Positions 19,012 to 27,728 are shown, numbered from the stretch's first letter. The stretch: DNA of 64,000 nucleotides from Streptomyces rapamycinicus NRRL 5491 (GCF_024298965.1 NZ_CP085193.1:6510001-6574000); one strand, 5' to 3'. A program made the numbers and translations. Notes: generated from the sequence alone by a model not told the origin.

Positions 19012-20039
19012 GCAGCAGCACTTCCGAAGACCGTCAGCCATCCGTGTCCCTGCCGCTGCTCCAGATCGGCGGCCCAGGCGACGGGGGCGGCTGCGGCGAC
19101 GCCTGCGGCTGCGGCGGTGACGACGGTGAACTCGACCCGATGGAGTGCGGTCTGGACCCCGACCTCGCCGAGCTGCTGATCCGCGCGGGACTCGACCCCA
19201 TCCAGGTCGAGGACATCGCCCATATGGCCATCGAGGAGGACCTCGACCAGGGCGTGGACGTCACCACCGTGGCCACCGTCCCCGAGGACGCCTTCGCCAC
19301 CGGCGACTTCACGGCCCGTGAGGCGGGCACCGTCGCGGGGCTGCGGATCGCCGAGGCGATCCTGTCCGTGGTCTGCACGGACGAGTTCGAGGTCGAGCGG
19401 CATGTGGAGGACGGCGACCGGGTGGAGCCCGGCCAGAGGCTGCTCACCGTCCGCACCCGCACCCGCGACCTGCTCACCGGCGAGCGCAGCGCGCTCAACC
19501 TGCTGTGCCGGCTCTCCGGTATCGCGACCGCGACCCGTGCGTGGGCCGACGCCCTGGAGGGGACGGAGACCAGGGTCCGTGACACCCGTAAGACCACACC
19601 GGGGCTGCGCGCCCTGGAGAAGTACGCGGTGCGCTGCGGCGGCGGGGTCAACCACCGGATGTCGCTCTCGGACGCCGCGCTGGTCAAGGACAACCACGTG
19701 ATCGCGGCGGGCGGTGTCGCGGACGCGTTCGGCGCCGTACGGGCCGAGTTCCCGGATATGCCGATCGAGGTGGAGGTCGACACCCTGGAGCAGATCCCGC
19801 CGGTCCTGGCGGCGGGCGCGGACCTCGTGCTGCTGGACAACTTCACCCCGGAGCGGACCCGCGAGGCCGTCGAGCTGGTCGCCGGGCGCGCCGCGCTGGA
19901 GTCCTCGGGGCGGCTGACGCTCGCGAGCGCCCGTACGTACGCCGAGGCGGGCGTCGACTATCTGGCGGTCGGCGCGCTCACCCACTCCTCCCCGATCCTG
20001 GACATCGGCCTGGACCTGCGCGAGGCCGAGGAGAAGTAA
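19008..20039 (+). CDS. nadC: Nicotinate-nucleotide pyrophosphorylase (quinolinate phosphoribosyltransferase) with Cys-rich N-terminal extension
   Basis: This 343-residue enzyme converts quinolinate and PRPP to nicotinate mononucleotide. Core motifs are VRDTRKTTPGLRALEKYAV, GGGVNHRMSLSDA and VKDNH, then DLVLLDNFTPE. It starts at GTG 19008, whose TGA-overlap couples it to nadB. The first ~45 residues are not part of the usual fold and hold G-C-G-D-A-C-G-C-G (Cys29, Cys33, Cys35) plus Cys47. The extension may bind a metal or act as a redox switch; that is inference. Confidence 0.95.
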   Translation: MSSSTSEDRQPSVSLPLLQIGGPGDGGGCGDACGCGGDDGELDPMECGLDPDLAELLIRAGLDPIQVEDIAHMAIEEDLDQGVDVTTVATVPEDAFATGDFTAREAGTVAGLRIAEAILSVVCTDEFEVERHVEDGDRVEPGQRLLTVRTRTRDLLTGERSALNLLCRLSGIATATRAWADALEGTETRVRDTRKTTPGLRALEKYAVRCGGGVNHRMSLSDAALVKDNHVIAAGGVADAFGAVRAEFPDMPIEVEVDTLEQIPPVLAAGADLVLLDNFTPERTREAVELVAGRAALESSGRLTLASARTYAEAGVDYLAVGALTHSSPILDIGLDLREAEEK

Positions 20040-20042
20040 GCG

Positions 20043-20160
20043 ATGCTCCCGACCATCGACGTGGGCCCGCCCGTCGTCCCACCCACCACCCCAGGGCTCG
20101 CCCTCGGCCGTGAGCCCGACCGGAAGCGGTGCCGCCCATGCTCCTGACCATCGACGTGGG
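20043..20160 (+). repeat. Duplicated coaX start region and possible 34-codon upstream ORF
   Basis: Positions 20043-20065 match the coaX start at 20138-20160 in 22 of 23 bases (both begin ATGCTCC and continue GACCATCGACGTGGG). The upstream copy opens a 34-codon frame that stops at 20145-20147, inside the coaX start region. It looks like a partial duplication of the coaX 5' end; coupling to coaX translation is possible. Confidence 0.8.
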
Positions 20161-20935
20161 AAACACGCACACCGTGCTCGGCCTCTTCGACGGCGACGAG
20201 ATCGTCGAGCACTGGCGGATCTCCACCGACGCCCGCCGCACCGCCGATGAACTCGCCGTCCTGCTGCAGGGCCTGATGGGCATGCACCCGCTGCTCGGCG
20301 AGGAGCTGGGCGACGGGATCGCGGGCATCTCCATCTGCTCCACCGTCCCCTCCGTCCTCCATGAGCTGCGCGAGGTGACCCGCCGCTACTACGGCGACGT
20401 GCCGTCCGTCCTGGTCGAGCCGGGCGTGAAGACCGGTGTGCCGATCCTGGTGGACAACCCCAAGGAGGTCGGCGCCGACCGGATCATCAACGCGCTGGCC
20501 GCCGTCGAGCTGTACGAGGGCCCCTGCGTGGTGGTCGACTTCGGCACCGCGACGACCTTCGACGCGGTCAGCGCGCGCGGGGAGTACGTGGGCGGGGTGA
20601 TCGCGCCGGGCATCGAGATCTCGGTCGAGGCGCTGGGCGTACGCGGGGCGCAATTGCGCAAGATCGAGCTGGCCCGCCCGCGCAGCGTGATCGGGAAGAA
20701 CACGGTCGAGGCCATGCAGTCCGGCATCCTCTACGGCTTCGCGGGCCAGGTGGACGGAATCGTCCGCCGTATGGCGCGCGAGCTCGCCCAGGACCCGGAG
20801 GACGTCACCGTGATCGCCACCGGTGGGCTGGCGCCCATGGTGCTAGGAGAATCCTCAGTGATCGATGAGCATGAGCCCTGGTTGACCCTGATCGGCCTCA
20901 GACTGGTCTACGAGCGGAACGTCTCGCGCGGCTGA
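20138..20935 (+). CDS. coaX: Type III pantothenate kinase
   Basis: This 265-residue ASKHA-fold kinase phosphorylates pantothenate, the committing step of CoA synthesis. Motifs are MLLTIDVGNTHTVLGLF (phosphate loop), KEVGADRIINALAA, VVDFGTATTFDAVSARGEY and VIATGGLAPMV. ATG 20138 was preferred over an ATG nine bases upstream because it gives the canonical N-terminus. Type III kinases are insensitive to CoA feedback. It closes the panC-nadB-nadC cluster, tying CoA and NAD synthesis together. Confidence 0.96.
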   Translation: MLLTIDVGNTHTVLGLFDGDEIVEHWRISTDARRTADELAVLLQGLMGMHPLLGEELGDGIAGISICSTVPSVLHELREVTRRYYGDVPSVLVEPGVKTGVPILVDNPKEVGADRIINALAAVELYEGPCVVVDFGTATTFDAVSARGEYVGGVIAPGIEISVEALGVRGAQLRKIELARPRSVIGKNTVEAMQSGILYGFAGQVDGIVRRMARELAQDPEDVTVIATGGLAPMVLGESSVIDEHEPWLTLIGLRLVYERNVSRG

Positions 20936-20951
20936 GCACCGGCGATCAGCT

Positions 20952-20969
20952 CTTCACCTGCTCTTCACC
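20952..20969 (+). promoter_or_regulatory. Candidate PHO-box-like direct repeat (two 11-nt units)
   Basis: CTTCACC at 20952-20958 and again at 20963-20969 are spaced at exactly 11 nt, the period of the Streptomyces PhoP box (GTTCACC-N4). The first base of each unit is C rather than G. It lies just after coaX in the 361-bp gap 20936-21296; the rest of that gap shows no gene. It could serve the gene starting at 21297, but it is ~330 bp away. Confidence 0.35.
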
Positions 20970-21296
20970 CCGGTGCTCGACCGCATTGACGGCATTCCGA
21001 AACGAATTCCCGCACTGGGGATTCGTCCTGCGCAACTGATCGCTCTTCGCCAATGGGGCAAGGGGCGGTCAAGGGAAAGACGGCACATCGAATTCCGTAT
21101 TGACAAGCGGAACGGCCGTCGACCATGTACACCGGCACCCGGATGCGACGGTCCGCCCCCGGGTGCCGGGTCCGGACGGGACCGCCTCGGCGCGGTCCCG
21201 TCCGGCGCTTCCCCCGTATGGCCGCTCGGCGTCCGCAACGCGCCGCACCGTCCGACGCTCAGCGAAATTTGTCCGCTTAGCACTTAAAGTCGCCCC

Positions 21297-22154
21297 ATGC
21301 CCACGCCATATGGATCCCGCGGCGGAATGGCGTTCAGTGCGGATGAGCTGCGTGTGCTCCGACGCGCCCTCGCCATCGCCCTCCAACCCGACCCCGTCAC
21401 CCCCTCTGCCGGCCCCCTCGGCCCGGACCGGGCGGAGGAGGTCCAGGACTGTCTCCGGCTCGCCGAGGCCGTGGACGAAGCGGTCCGCGAGGGCGGGCGG
21501 CTGCGAGCGTTCCTGCTCGACGAGCTCGCCCGCTACCGCGCCGCCCTGCCCGGCGCCACCGTCGGCTATCTCGAGCAGCTCCAGGGCGCTCTCGCGGCCG
21601 GTTACGAGCCGCTGGCCGAGGATCTGGCCGCGCTCCGCGCGCTGTGCGGGTCGGCCGCCGGGGGCGGTGAGGCGACGCGCCGGCGCGCGCTGCTGAGCCA
21701 CTGCGAGCGCCTTGCCGAGCGGGGCGTACGCACCCGGCTCGCGGAGCGCGCCGGTGCCGTCAGCGCCGTCGTGGAGCCCCGCACGCGCCCCGTGGCGCCC
21801 CGGCTGCGCGCCCTGCCCGGCGGGGTCTCGGCGGCGTCCGGGACGGCCGCGCAGGGGGCCGCGGGGAAGGGGCCCGAGGCCGCGCGGGAGGCCGTGCGGA
21901 AGGGGCCCGAGGCCGCGCGGGAGGCCGTGCGCCAGTCCGACGAGCAGAAGCGTGAGCCCCGTAAGAAGCCCACGCCGCCGGAGCACGGCGATCGCGAGGA
22001 GCCGAAGCGGAGGGAGCCGGGCCGCCGGGCGCCGCGCCCGGGGCGTCCGGTGCCCACCCCGGCGGAGGTCTTCCCGCCCAAGCGCCGCCGCCCCTCGCCG
22101 CCCCCGGAGCACGAGTCGAGGCTCGCGCCCGGCGCCGGGGCCCGCTCCGCCTGA
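21297..22154 (+). CDS. Uncharacterised conserved actinobacterial protein with helical N-terminus
   Basis: This 285-residue protein has a well-conserved-looking helical first 130 residues (MAFSADELRVLRRALAIAL, LDELARYRAALPGATVGYLE). The tail is Arg/Pro/Glu-rich low complexity with a duplicated KGPEAAREAVR segment. There is no signal peptide or membrane helix. It stands alone after a 361-bp gap. I recall similar genes near Streptomyces coaX; the function is unknown. Confidence 0.65.
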   Translation: MPTPYGSRGGMAFSADELRVLRRALAIALQPDPVTPSAGPLGPDRAEEVQDCLRLAEAVDEAVREGGRLRAFLLDELARYRAALPGATVGYLEQLQGALAAGYEPLAEDLAALRALCGSAAGGGEATRRRALLSHCERLAERGVRTRLAERAGAVSAVVEPRTRPVAPRLRALPGGVSAASGTAAQGAAGKGPEAAREAVRKGPEAAREAVRQSDEQKREPRKKPTPPEHGDREEPKRREPGRRAPRPGRPVPTPAEVFPPKRRRPSPPPEHESRLAPGAGARSA

Positions 22155-22256
22155 CCTGCCGATCCCGGGGCGCCCCGCCGGGACCGGTGCCCGGCTCCGG
22201 GAGGCCGCGGCGCGCCGCGTAATCTGGTGGTCTCGAGCAAAAGGAGGCCGAGAGCA

Positions 22257-22439
22257 ATGGATTACGTCTCCGCGCTGGTCCCGCCCGTCGTGATGGCCGT
22301 GGCCTTCACCGCGCTCATCGTGACGATGGTGAAGAGCCAGGGCGGCGCCAACAAGTCCAAGGAGGACGCCGCGGTGGACGCCGCGCTGGCGGCCCGCACC
22401 GAGGCCGAGCGCCCGGCGCCGGAGCGCGAGACCTCCTGA
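22257..22439 (+). CDS. Small single-span membrane protein
   Basis: This 60-residue protein has one N-terminal transmembrane helix (about residues 6-25, LVPPVVMAVAFTALIVTMV) and a charged cytoplasmic tail (NKSKEDAAVDAALAART). It is supported by a strong AAAGGAGG ribosome site ahead of ATG 22257 and by its position between conserved genes. The function is unknown. Confidence 0.8.
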   Translation: MDYVSALVPPVVMAVAFTALIVTMVKSQGGANKSKEDAAVDAALAARTEAERPAPERETS

Positions 22440-22512
22440 CCGGATCGACCACGCCGGATCACGCCCCGGGACGCCTCGCGTCCCGGGGCGTGCGGCATTT
22501 CCCGTCCAACCC

Positions 22513-22543
22513 TCCCGACATTCGGGACATCTCCCACTATTAT
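22513..22543 (+). promoter_or_regulatory. Candidate promoter/operator of the BlaI-type gene, probably leaderless
   Basis: An inverted repeat TCCCGA-N3-TCGGGA (22513-22527) overlaps a possible -35 (CCGACA, 22515-22520). A -10 candidate TATTAT is at 22538-22543, 17 bp away, which puts the transcription start near the GTG at 22551. The palindrome over the -35 would suit autorepression. Confidence 0.4.
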
Positions 22544-22550
22544 TCTCGGT

Positions 22551-22946
22551 GTGCCTAGGCCATTGGGAGATCTGGAAGACGCGGTCATGACGCGGGTGTG
22601 GAAGTGGAACCGCCCGGTCACGGTCCGGGAAGTCCTGGAAGACCTTCAGCGGGAACGCTCGATCGCCTACACGACGGTCATGACCGTAATGGACAACCTG
22701 CATCACAAGGGCTGGCTGCGCCGTGAGGTGGAAGGCCGCGCCTATCGATATGCCGCGGTCTCCACGCGCGCCGCCTACTCGGCCGCACTGATGAACGAAG
22801 CGTGGTCGACCAGTGACAACCCAGCGGCCGCACTCGTCGCGTTCTTCGGGATGATGTCCGAAGAGCAGCGCGACGCACTACGGGATGCCATGCGTGTCGC
22901 ACAACTGGGGGAGCCGGGGGAGAGCCCCGGTGAGTCGGGGCGATGA
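22551..22946 (+). CDS. BlaI/MecI/CopY-family transcriptional repressor
   Basis: This 131-residue regulator has the BlaI winged helix: LGDLEDAVMTRVWKWNRPVT, then TTVMTVMDNLHHKGWLRRE, and a C-terminal helical dimerisation region (AALVAFFGMMSEEQRDALRDA). Family members are usually inactivated by a membrane sensor protease (BlaR/MecR), and no such gene is nearby. It starts at GTG 22551 without a clear ribosome site. It is followed 22 bp later by the acetyltransferase and may be co-transcribed with it. Confidence 0.88.
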   Translation: MPRPLGDLEDAVMTRVWKWNRPVTVREVLEDLQRERSIAYTTVMTVMDNLHHKGWLRREVEGRAYRYAAVSTRAAYSAALMNEAWSTSDNPAAALVAFFGMMSEEQRDALRDAMRVAQLGEPGESPGESGR

Positions 22947-22968
22947 CCCGGGGCGATAGCGTCCGCAC

Positions 22969-23490
22969 ATGTCCTCCCCACTATCAAAAGTAGTCACCGT
23001 CCGCCGTGCCCGGACCAGCGATGTTCGGGCGGTGCGTCGCCTCATCGACTCGTACGTGGACGATCGCATCCTGCTCGACAAAGCCACTGTGACGCTTTAC
23101 GAGGACATCCAGGAGTTCTGGGTCGCCGAGCGCGACGAGGACGCTGAGGTCATTGGCTGCGGAGCGCTGCACGTCATGTGGGAAGACCTGGCGGAGGTCC
23201 GCACTCTCGCCGTCGATCGGACTCTCAAGGGCACCGGTGTAGGGCATCTCGTGCTTGACAAGCTGCTGCAGACCGCGCGCTGGCTGGGCGTGCGGCGAAT
23301 TTTCTGCCTCACCTTCGAAGTCGACTTCTTCACCGACCACGGCTTCGTGGAGATCGGCGAGACGCCGGTCGACGGCGATGTCTACAGCGAGCTCCTGCGT
23401 TCCTATGACGAGGGTGTCGCCGAGTTCCTGGGTCTCGAACGGGTGAAGCCGAACACCCTTGGCAACAGCCGGATGCTTCTGCAACTGTGA
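22969..23490 (+). CDS. argA: Amino-acid N-acetyltransferase (N-acetylglutamate synthase-type, ArgA-like)
   Basis: This 173-residue single-domain GNAT has VRRARTSDVRAVRRLIDSYV at the start, the acetyl-CoA loop RTLKGTGVGHLVLDKLL and LGVRRIFCLTFEVDFFTDHG. It resembles the short actinobacterial N-acetylglutamate synthase (M. tuberculosis Rv2747), which starts arginine synthesis without the kinase-like domain of E. coli ArgA. It follows the BlaI-type gene closely. The substrate assignment is by family resemblance. Confidence 0.78.
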   Translation: MSSPLSKVVTVRRARTSDVRAVRRLIDSYVDDRILLDKATVTLYEDIQEFWVAERDEDAEVIGCGALHVMWEDLAEVRTLAVDRTLKGTGVGHLVLDKLLQTARWLGVRRIFCLTFEVDFFTDHGFVEIGETPVDGDVYSELLRSYDEGVAEFLGLERVKPNTLGNSRMLLQL

Positions 23491-23599
23491 TCGCGGGCCC
23501 TATGTCCGAATCGCTCCCCTATCACATAGCTCCGGAACATGACCTTCCATGAGCCTTCCCGCTTGGTGGATCGGTCGAACCCTGGCGAGGGGTTTGTGT

Positions 23600-23612
23600 T
23601 TTTCCGGGAAAA
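23600..23612. promoter_or_regulatory. Palindrome in the AT-rich region upstream of lsr2
   Basis: TTTTCC-G-GGAAAA (23600-23612) is a perfect 6-bp-arm palindrome about 100 bp before the lsr2 ATG. A -10-like TAGTGT is at 23632-23637. It is a candidate operator or a low-GC binding site for Lsr2 itself. Confidence 0.35.
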
Positions 23613-23711
23613 GCGGTTTCCTATTCTCTCGTAGTGTAATTACCTGGGGGGTGAGTCATCAGCGGCTAACGCCGCGCCCCCGAGCCCCCCGTTTTCCCTG
23701 AAAGGAACCCC

Positions 23712-24050
23712 ATGGCACAGAAGGTTCAGGTCCTTCTTGTCGACGACCTCGACGGCGGCGAGGCGGACGAGACCGTGACGTTCGCTCTGGACGGCAAGAG
23801 CTACGAGATCGACCTCACCACCACCAACGCGGACAAGCTCCGTGACGCCCTGGAGCCGTTCACCAAGGGCGGCCGGCGCACCGGTGGCCGGGCCTCCGGC
23901 GGCCGGGGCAAGGCGCGGGCGGCGGCTGGCGGTGCCGGTCAGGACACCGCGAAGATCCGCGCCTGGGCGAAGGAGAACGGCTACGAGGTCAACGACCGCG
24001 GCCGTGTTCCGGCGACCGTCCGTGAGGCGTACGAGAAGGCCAACGGCTGA
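23712..24050 (+). CDS. lsr2: Nucleoid-associated protein Lsr2
   Basis: This 112-residue protein has an N-terminal dimerisation domain (MAQKVQVLLVDDLDGGEADE) and a C-terminal DNA-binding domain with the AT-hook-like R-G-R at 96-98, joined by a Gly/Arg/Lys linker. Lsr2 silences AT-rich, often foreign, DNA in actinobacteria; the accessory region a few kilobases away (AT-rich patches near 30.63 and 30.68 kb) would be a natural target. GAAAGG lies ahead of ATG 23712. Confidence 0.96.
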   Translation: MAQKVQVLLVDDLDGGEADETVTFALDGKSYEIDLTTTNADKLRDALEPFTKGGRRTGGRASGGRGKARAAAGGAGQDTAKIRAWAKENGYEVNDRGRVPATVREAYEKANG

Positions 24051-24055
24051 GCGCG

Positions 24056-24649
24056 TCACCCTTCCCCGGCTCGCCGCTGCCTGGGCAGTGGCAGGGCGCG
24101 CACCAACCGGGCTCGGTGGCACTCCGTGGCCGCCGCGCTCACGAGCCGTACGAGATCGGGGGCGCCCCCATCGCCCCCGAAGCCTGCCCTCGGCAGCGTC
24201 GGCTCCACCTCGCCCTTCGCGTCGGGAGGTCGCAGCCATACAGCGGCCTCCTGCGGGCATCGCTCACCGGGCGCCCCGGCGCCCAGGGACGGTGGCCAGG
24301 AGTAGGCGGGGCATGGCGCGGTGATCCGGCCTCCGGCGCCGATCGCGCCCAGGTCCAGGGCCACACCGCCCCACTCCAGCCAGTCGAGCAGCTCCGGAAG
24401 CTCGTCCGCGCTGCCGGCGGCCACCAGGAGCCGCATCCAGGCGCCCTCCACCGCGACCGGACCGGTCCGCGGTACGCGCCGCAGCATCGCGAAACCGGCC
24501 ACGGCCGGCAGCTCGATGACGTCGAAGGCCACCCCCGTGAGCAATTCGACGGGATCGCTGCCGGCCGTCGGCCAGCCCAGCTCCCGCTCGTACCAGCGTG
24601 ACCGGGCGGCCGGTGCGGACGGCTCCGCGCCGTGGGCCCTGAGGATCAT
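24056..24649 (-). CDS. SCO3374-family protein of unknown function
   Basis: This 197-residue protein is converging with lsr2 and divergent from clpC. ATG 24649 starts MILRAHGAEPSAPAARSRWY; further upstream the frame is repetitive DNA and unlikely to be coding. It contains ELLTGVAFDVIELPAVAGF and GGRITAPCPAYSWPPSLG, reminiscent of the N-terminal half of prim-pol-like proteins, but no catalytic Asp triad is clear. The gene position between lsr2 and clpC matches what I recall of SCO3374. The function is unknown. Confidence 0.75.
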   Translation of the reverse strand: MILRAHGAEPSAPAARSRWYERELGWPTAGSDPVELLTGVAFDVIELPAVAGFAMLRRVPRTGPVAVEGAWMRLLVAAGSADELPELLDWLEWGGVALDLGAIGAGGRITAPCPAYSWPPSLGAGAPGERCPQEAAVWLRPPDAKGEVEPTLPRAGFGGDGGAPDLVRLVSAAATECHRARLVRALPLPRQRRAGEG

Positions 24650-24690
24650 GCCCAGCAGAACTCCCCGCCCGCCCGCTTGGTTACGTGGGC

Positions 24691-24754
24691 GGTGACGTTC
24701 GTACGTGATGATCTCCGTGCGCGACGATCTCCGTACGCGATGACGTTCCGTACC
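24691..24754. repeat. 16-bp tandem repeat, four diverged units, upstream of the SCO3374-type gene
   Basis: Units begin at 24691, 24707, 24723 and 24739 (for example GATGATCTCCGTGCGC and GACGATCTCCGTACGC). The array lies 42 bp upstream of the reverse-strand start at 24649, in the 523-bp gap 24650-25172. Its position suits a regulator-binding array or a drifted minisatellite. Confidence 0.75.
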
Positions 24755-24815
24755 GGCTCGTGCGCGCCCCGTGCGCGTGTGGGGTCCTGCAGGGCCGGTG
24801 AACGGGCGCAAGGTT

Positions 24816-24829
24816 GTTCGCCCATAGCG
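24816..24829. promoter_or_regulatory. Candidate ClgR-binding site upstream of clpC
   Basis: GTTCGC-CCATA-GCG (24816-24829) fits the recalled ClgR operator pattern GTTCGC-N5-GCG. ClgR activates clp and lon genes in Streptomyces. It lies ~340 bp before the clpC ATG (25173); a possible -10 TAGCAT is at 25106-25111, so the distance to the promoter is large and the site needs testing. Confidence 0.45.
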
Positions 24830-25172
24830 GATGGAACCGGCCCTCACGGCATGGAGTATCTGTGCTTGCGGGTAAGACATCCCTAGTGGGGAGGGGCGGT
24901 CCGCGTGTCGGGAGGAAGCGGCGTTCGCCATCGGCGTACTGGCGGTGGGCGTAGATGCCTGGCCTGCGGGAACATCGTCTCGCACCATCGGGTTGAAGCA
25001 GTTGTCGGCTGTTCGGGCAGGAGGCAGTGGCTGTTTGCCCCGTGCGAGCGGGGGTGATCCGGACGGTTGTCGGCAGTTGGAATGAGCTGTCCCGGGTTGC
25101 GGGACTAGCATGCGGAAGGACAGGGAGGGGATCGTCCCCGATCTTTCTGACCGCTCTGAGGAGCGATTAACG

Positions 25173-27698
25173 ATGTTCGAGAGGTTCACCGACCGCGCGC
25201 GGCGGGTTGTCGTCCTGGCTCAGGAAGAAGCCCGGATGCTCAACCACAACTACATCGGCACCGAACACATCCTCCTGGGCCTGATCCACGAGGGTGAGGG
25301 TGTCGCCGCTAAGGCCCTGGAGAGCCTCGGGATTTCGCTCGAGGCGGTCCGCCAGCAGGTGGAGGAGATCATCGGGCAGGGCCAGCAGGCCCCGTCCGGG
25401 CACATCCCCTTCACCCCCCGTGCCAAGAAGGTCCTGGAGCTGTCGCTCCGCGAGGCCCTTCAGCTCGGCCACAACTACATCGGTACGGAGCACATCCTGC
25501 TCGGCCTGATCCGCGAGGGCGAGGGCGTCGCCGCCCAGGTCCTCGTGAAGCTGGGCGCCGATCTGAACCGGGTGCGGCAGCAGGTCATCCAGCTGCTCTC
25601 CGGCTACCAGGGCAAGGAGGCCGCCACCGCCGGCGGCCCGGCGGAGGGCACGCCCTCCACCTCGCTCGTCCTGGACCAGTTCGGCCGCAATCTCACCCAG
25701 GCCGCCCGCGAATCCAAGCTCGACCCGGTCATCGGGCGCGAGAAGGAGATCGAGCGGGTCATGCAGGTGCTCTCGCGCCGCACCAAGAACAACCCGGTCC
25801 TCATCGGCGAGCCCGGCGTCGGCAAGACGGCGGTCGTCGAGGGACTGGCCCAGGCCATCGTCAAGGGCGAGGTGCCCGAGACCCTCAAGGACAAGCACCT
25901 CTACACCCTGGACCTGGGCGCCCTGGTCGCCGGCTCCCGCTACCGCGGTGACTTCGAGGAGCGCCTGAAGAAGGTGCTCAAGGAGATCCGCACCCGCGGC
26001 GACATCATCCTGTTCATCGACGAGCTCCACACCCTGGTGGGTGCGGGTGCCGCCGAGGGCGCGATCGATGCCGCGAGCATCCTGAAGCCGATGCTGGCGC
26101 GGGGCGAGCTCCAGACCATCGGCGCGACCACGCTCGACGAGTACCGCAAGTACCTGGAGAAGGACGCGGCCCTTGAGCGCCGCTTCCAGCCCATCCAGGT
26201 CGCCGAGCCGTCGCTGCCGCACACCATCGAGATCCTCAAGGGCCTGCGGGACCGCTACGAGGCGCACCACCGCGTCTCGATCACGGACTCGGCCCTGGTC
26301 GCGGCCGCCACCCTGGCCGACCGCTACATCTCGGACCGCTTCCTGCCGGACAAGGCGATCGACCTGATCGACGAGGCCGGTTCCCGGATGCGGATCCGCC
26401 GGATGACCGCACCGCCGGACCTGCGCGAATTCGACGAGAAGATCGCCGATGTGCGCCGGGAGAAGGAGTCCGCGATCGACTCGCAGGACTTCGAGATGGC
26501 CGCGGGCCTGCGCGACAAGGAGAAGCAGCTCCTGGCCGCCAAGGCGAAGCGGGAGAAGGAGTGGAAGGCCGGCGACATGGATGTCGTCGCCGAGGTCGAC
26601 GAGGAGCTGATCGCCGAGGTCCTGGCCACGGCCACCGGCATCCCGGTCTTCAAGCTCACCGAGGAGGAGTCCTCCCGGCTGCTGCGCATGGAGGACGAGC
26701 TGCACAAGCGCGTCATCGGCCAGAAGGACGCCATCAAGGCGCTCTCCCAGGCCATCCGGCGCACGCGTGCGGGCCTCAAGGACCCCAAGCGCCCCGGTGG
26801 CTCGTTCATCTTCGCGGGCCCGTCCGGTGTCGGTAAGACCGAGCTCAGCAAGACCCTCGCCGAGTTCCTCTTCGGCGACGAGGACGCGATGATCTCGCTC
26901 GACATGTCGGAGTTCAGCGAGAAGCACACCGTCTCGCGGCTCTTCGGCTCCCCGCCCGGATACGTGGGGTACGAGGAGGGCGGCCAGCTCACCGAGAAGG
27001 TGCGCCGCAAGCCGTTCTCCGTGGTCCTCTTCGACGAGGTCGAGAAGGCCCACCCGGACATCTTCAACTCGCTGCTGCAGATCCTGGAGGACGGTCGGCT
27101 GACCGACTCCCAGGGCCGGGTCGTGGACTTCAAGAACACGGTGATCATCATGACCACCAACCTCGGCACCCGGGACATCTCCAAGGGCTTCAACCTGGGC
27201 TTCGCCGCCCAGGGCGATGTGAAGACCGGCTACGAGCGGATGAAGAACAAGGTCAACGAGGAGCTGAAGCAGCACTTCCGCCCCGAGTTCCTGAACCGTG
27301 TCGATGACACGGTGGTCTTCCACCAGCTCACCGAGGAAGACATCATCCAGATCGTCGACCTCATGATCACCAAGGTGGACGAGCGGCTCAAGGACCGCGA
27401 CATGGGCATCGAGCTCAGTGGCGTCGCCAAGAAGCTGCTCGCCAAGCGGGGCTACGACCCCGTGCTGGGCGCCCGGCCGCTGCGCCGGACGATCCAGCGC
27501 GAGATCGAGGACGTGCTGTCGGAGAAGATCCTCTTCGGCGAGCTGCGTCCGGGCCACATCGTGGTCGTGGACACCGAGGGCGAGGGTGAGGAGAAGAAGT
27601 TCACCTTCCGCGGCGAGGAGAAGTCGGCGCTGCCGGACACCCCGCCGATCGAGTCCGCCGCCGGTGGCGCGGGCCCGAACCTCAGCAAGGAGGCGTGA
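25173..27698 (+). CDS. clpC: ClpC ATPase, Hsp100 unfoldase of the Clp protease
   Basis: This 841-residue protein has two ClpN repeats (about 5-145), AAA1 with GEPGVGKTA (212-220), a UVR/coiled middle region ([19 protein letters not shown]), and AAA2 with [10 protein letters not shown] and arginine-finger region. It unfolds substrates for ClpP and is essential in many actinobacteria. ATG 25173 has GAGGAG upstream and begins [13 protein letters not shown], as in other ClpC proteins. It ends with a strong intrinsic terminator at 27729-27767. Confidence 0.97.
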   Translation: MFERFTDRARRVVVLAQEEARMLNHNYIGTEHILLGLIHEGEGVAAKALESLGISLEAVRQQVEEIIGQGQQAPSGHIPFTPRAKKVLELSLREALQLGHNYIGTEHILLGLIREGEGVAAQVLVKLGADLNRVRQQVIQLLSGYQGKEAATAGGPAEGTPSTSLVLDQFGRNLTQAARESKLDPVIGREKEIERVMQVLSRRTKNNPVLIGEPGVGKTAVVEGLAQAIVKGEVPETLKDKHLYTLDLGALVAGSRYRGDFEERLKKVLKEIRTRGDIILFIDELHTLVGAGAAEGAIDAASILKPMLARGELQTIGATTLDEYRKYLEKDAALERRFQPIQVAEPSLPHTIEILKGLRDRYEAHHRVSITDSALVAAATLADRYISDRFLPDKAIDLIDEAGSRMRIRRMTAPPDLREFDEKIADVRREKESAIDSQDFEMAAGLRDKEKQLLAAKAKREKEWKAGDMDVVAEVDEELIAEVLATATGIPVFKLTEEESSRLLRMEDELHKRVIGQKDAIKALSQAIRRTRAGLKDPKRPGGSFIFAGPSGVGKTELSKTLAEFLFGDEDAMISLDMSEFSEKHTVSRLFGSPPGYVGYEEGGQLTEKVRRKPFSVVLFDEVEKAHPDIFNSLLQILEDGRLTDSQGRVVDFKNTVIIMTTNLGTRDISKGFNLGFAAQGDVKTGYERMKNKVNEELKQHFRPEFLNRVDDTVVFHQLTEEDIIQIVDLMITKVDERLKDRDMGIELSGVAKKLLAKRGYDPVLGARPLRRTIQREIEDVLSEKILFGELRPGHIVVVDTEGEGEEKKFTFRGEEKSALPDTPPIESAAGGAGPNLSKEA

Positions 27699-27728
27699 CG
27701 GCGGAGCTTGAGCTTCGCCGATCGCCTC

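Noticed and set aside
23560..23600. tRNA-like TCGAACC segment before lsr2
   Set aside because: No acceptor stem, D-arm or anticodon arm can be formed around it.
24691..24754. Iteron-type replication origin
   Set aside because: Only four diverged units, no DnaA-box cluster or rep gene; the location is within conserved chromosome.
24650..25189. Upstream extension of the SCO3374-type protein
   Set aside because: It would run through the tandem repeats and the clpC promoter region, with poor codon bias; ATG 24649 gives a compact protein.
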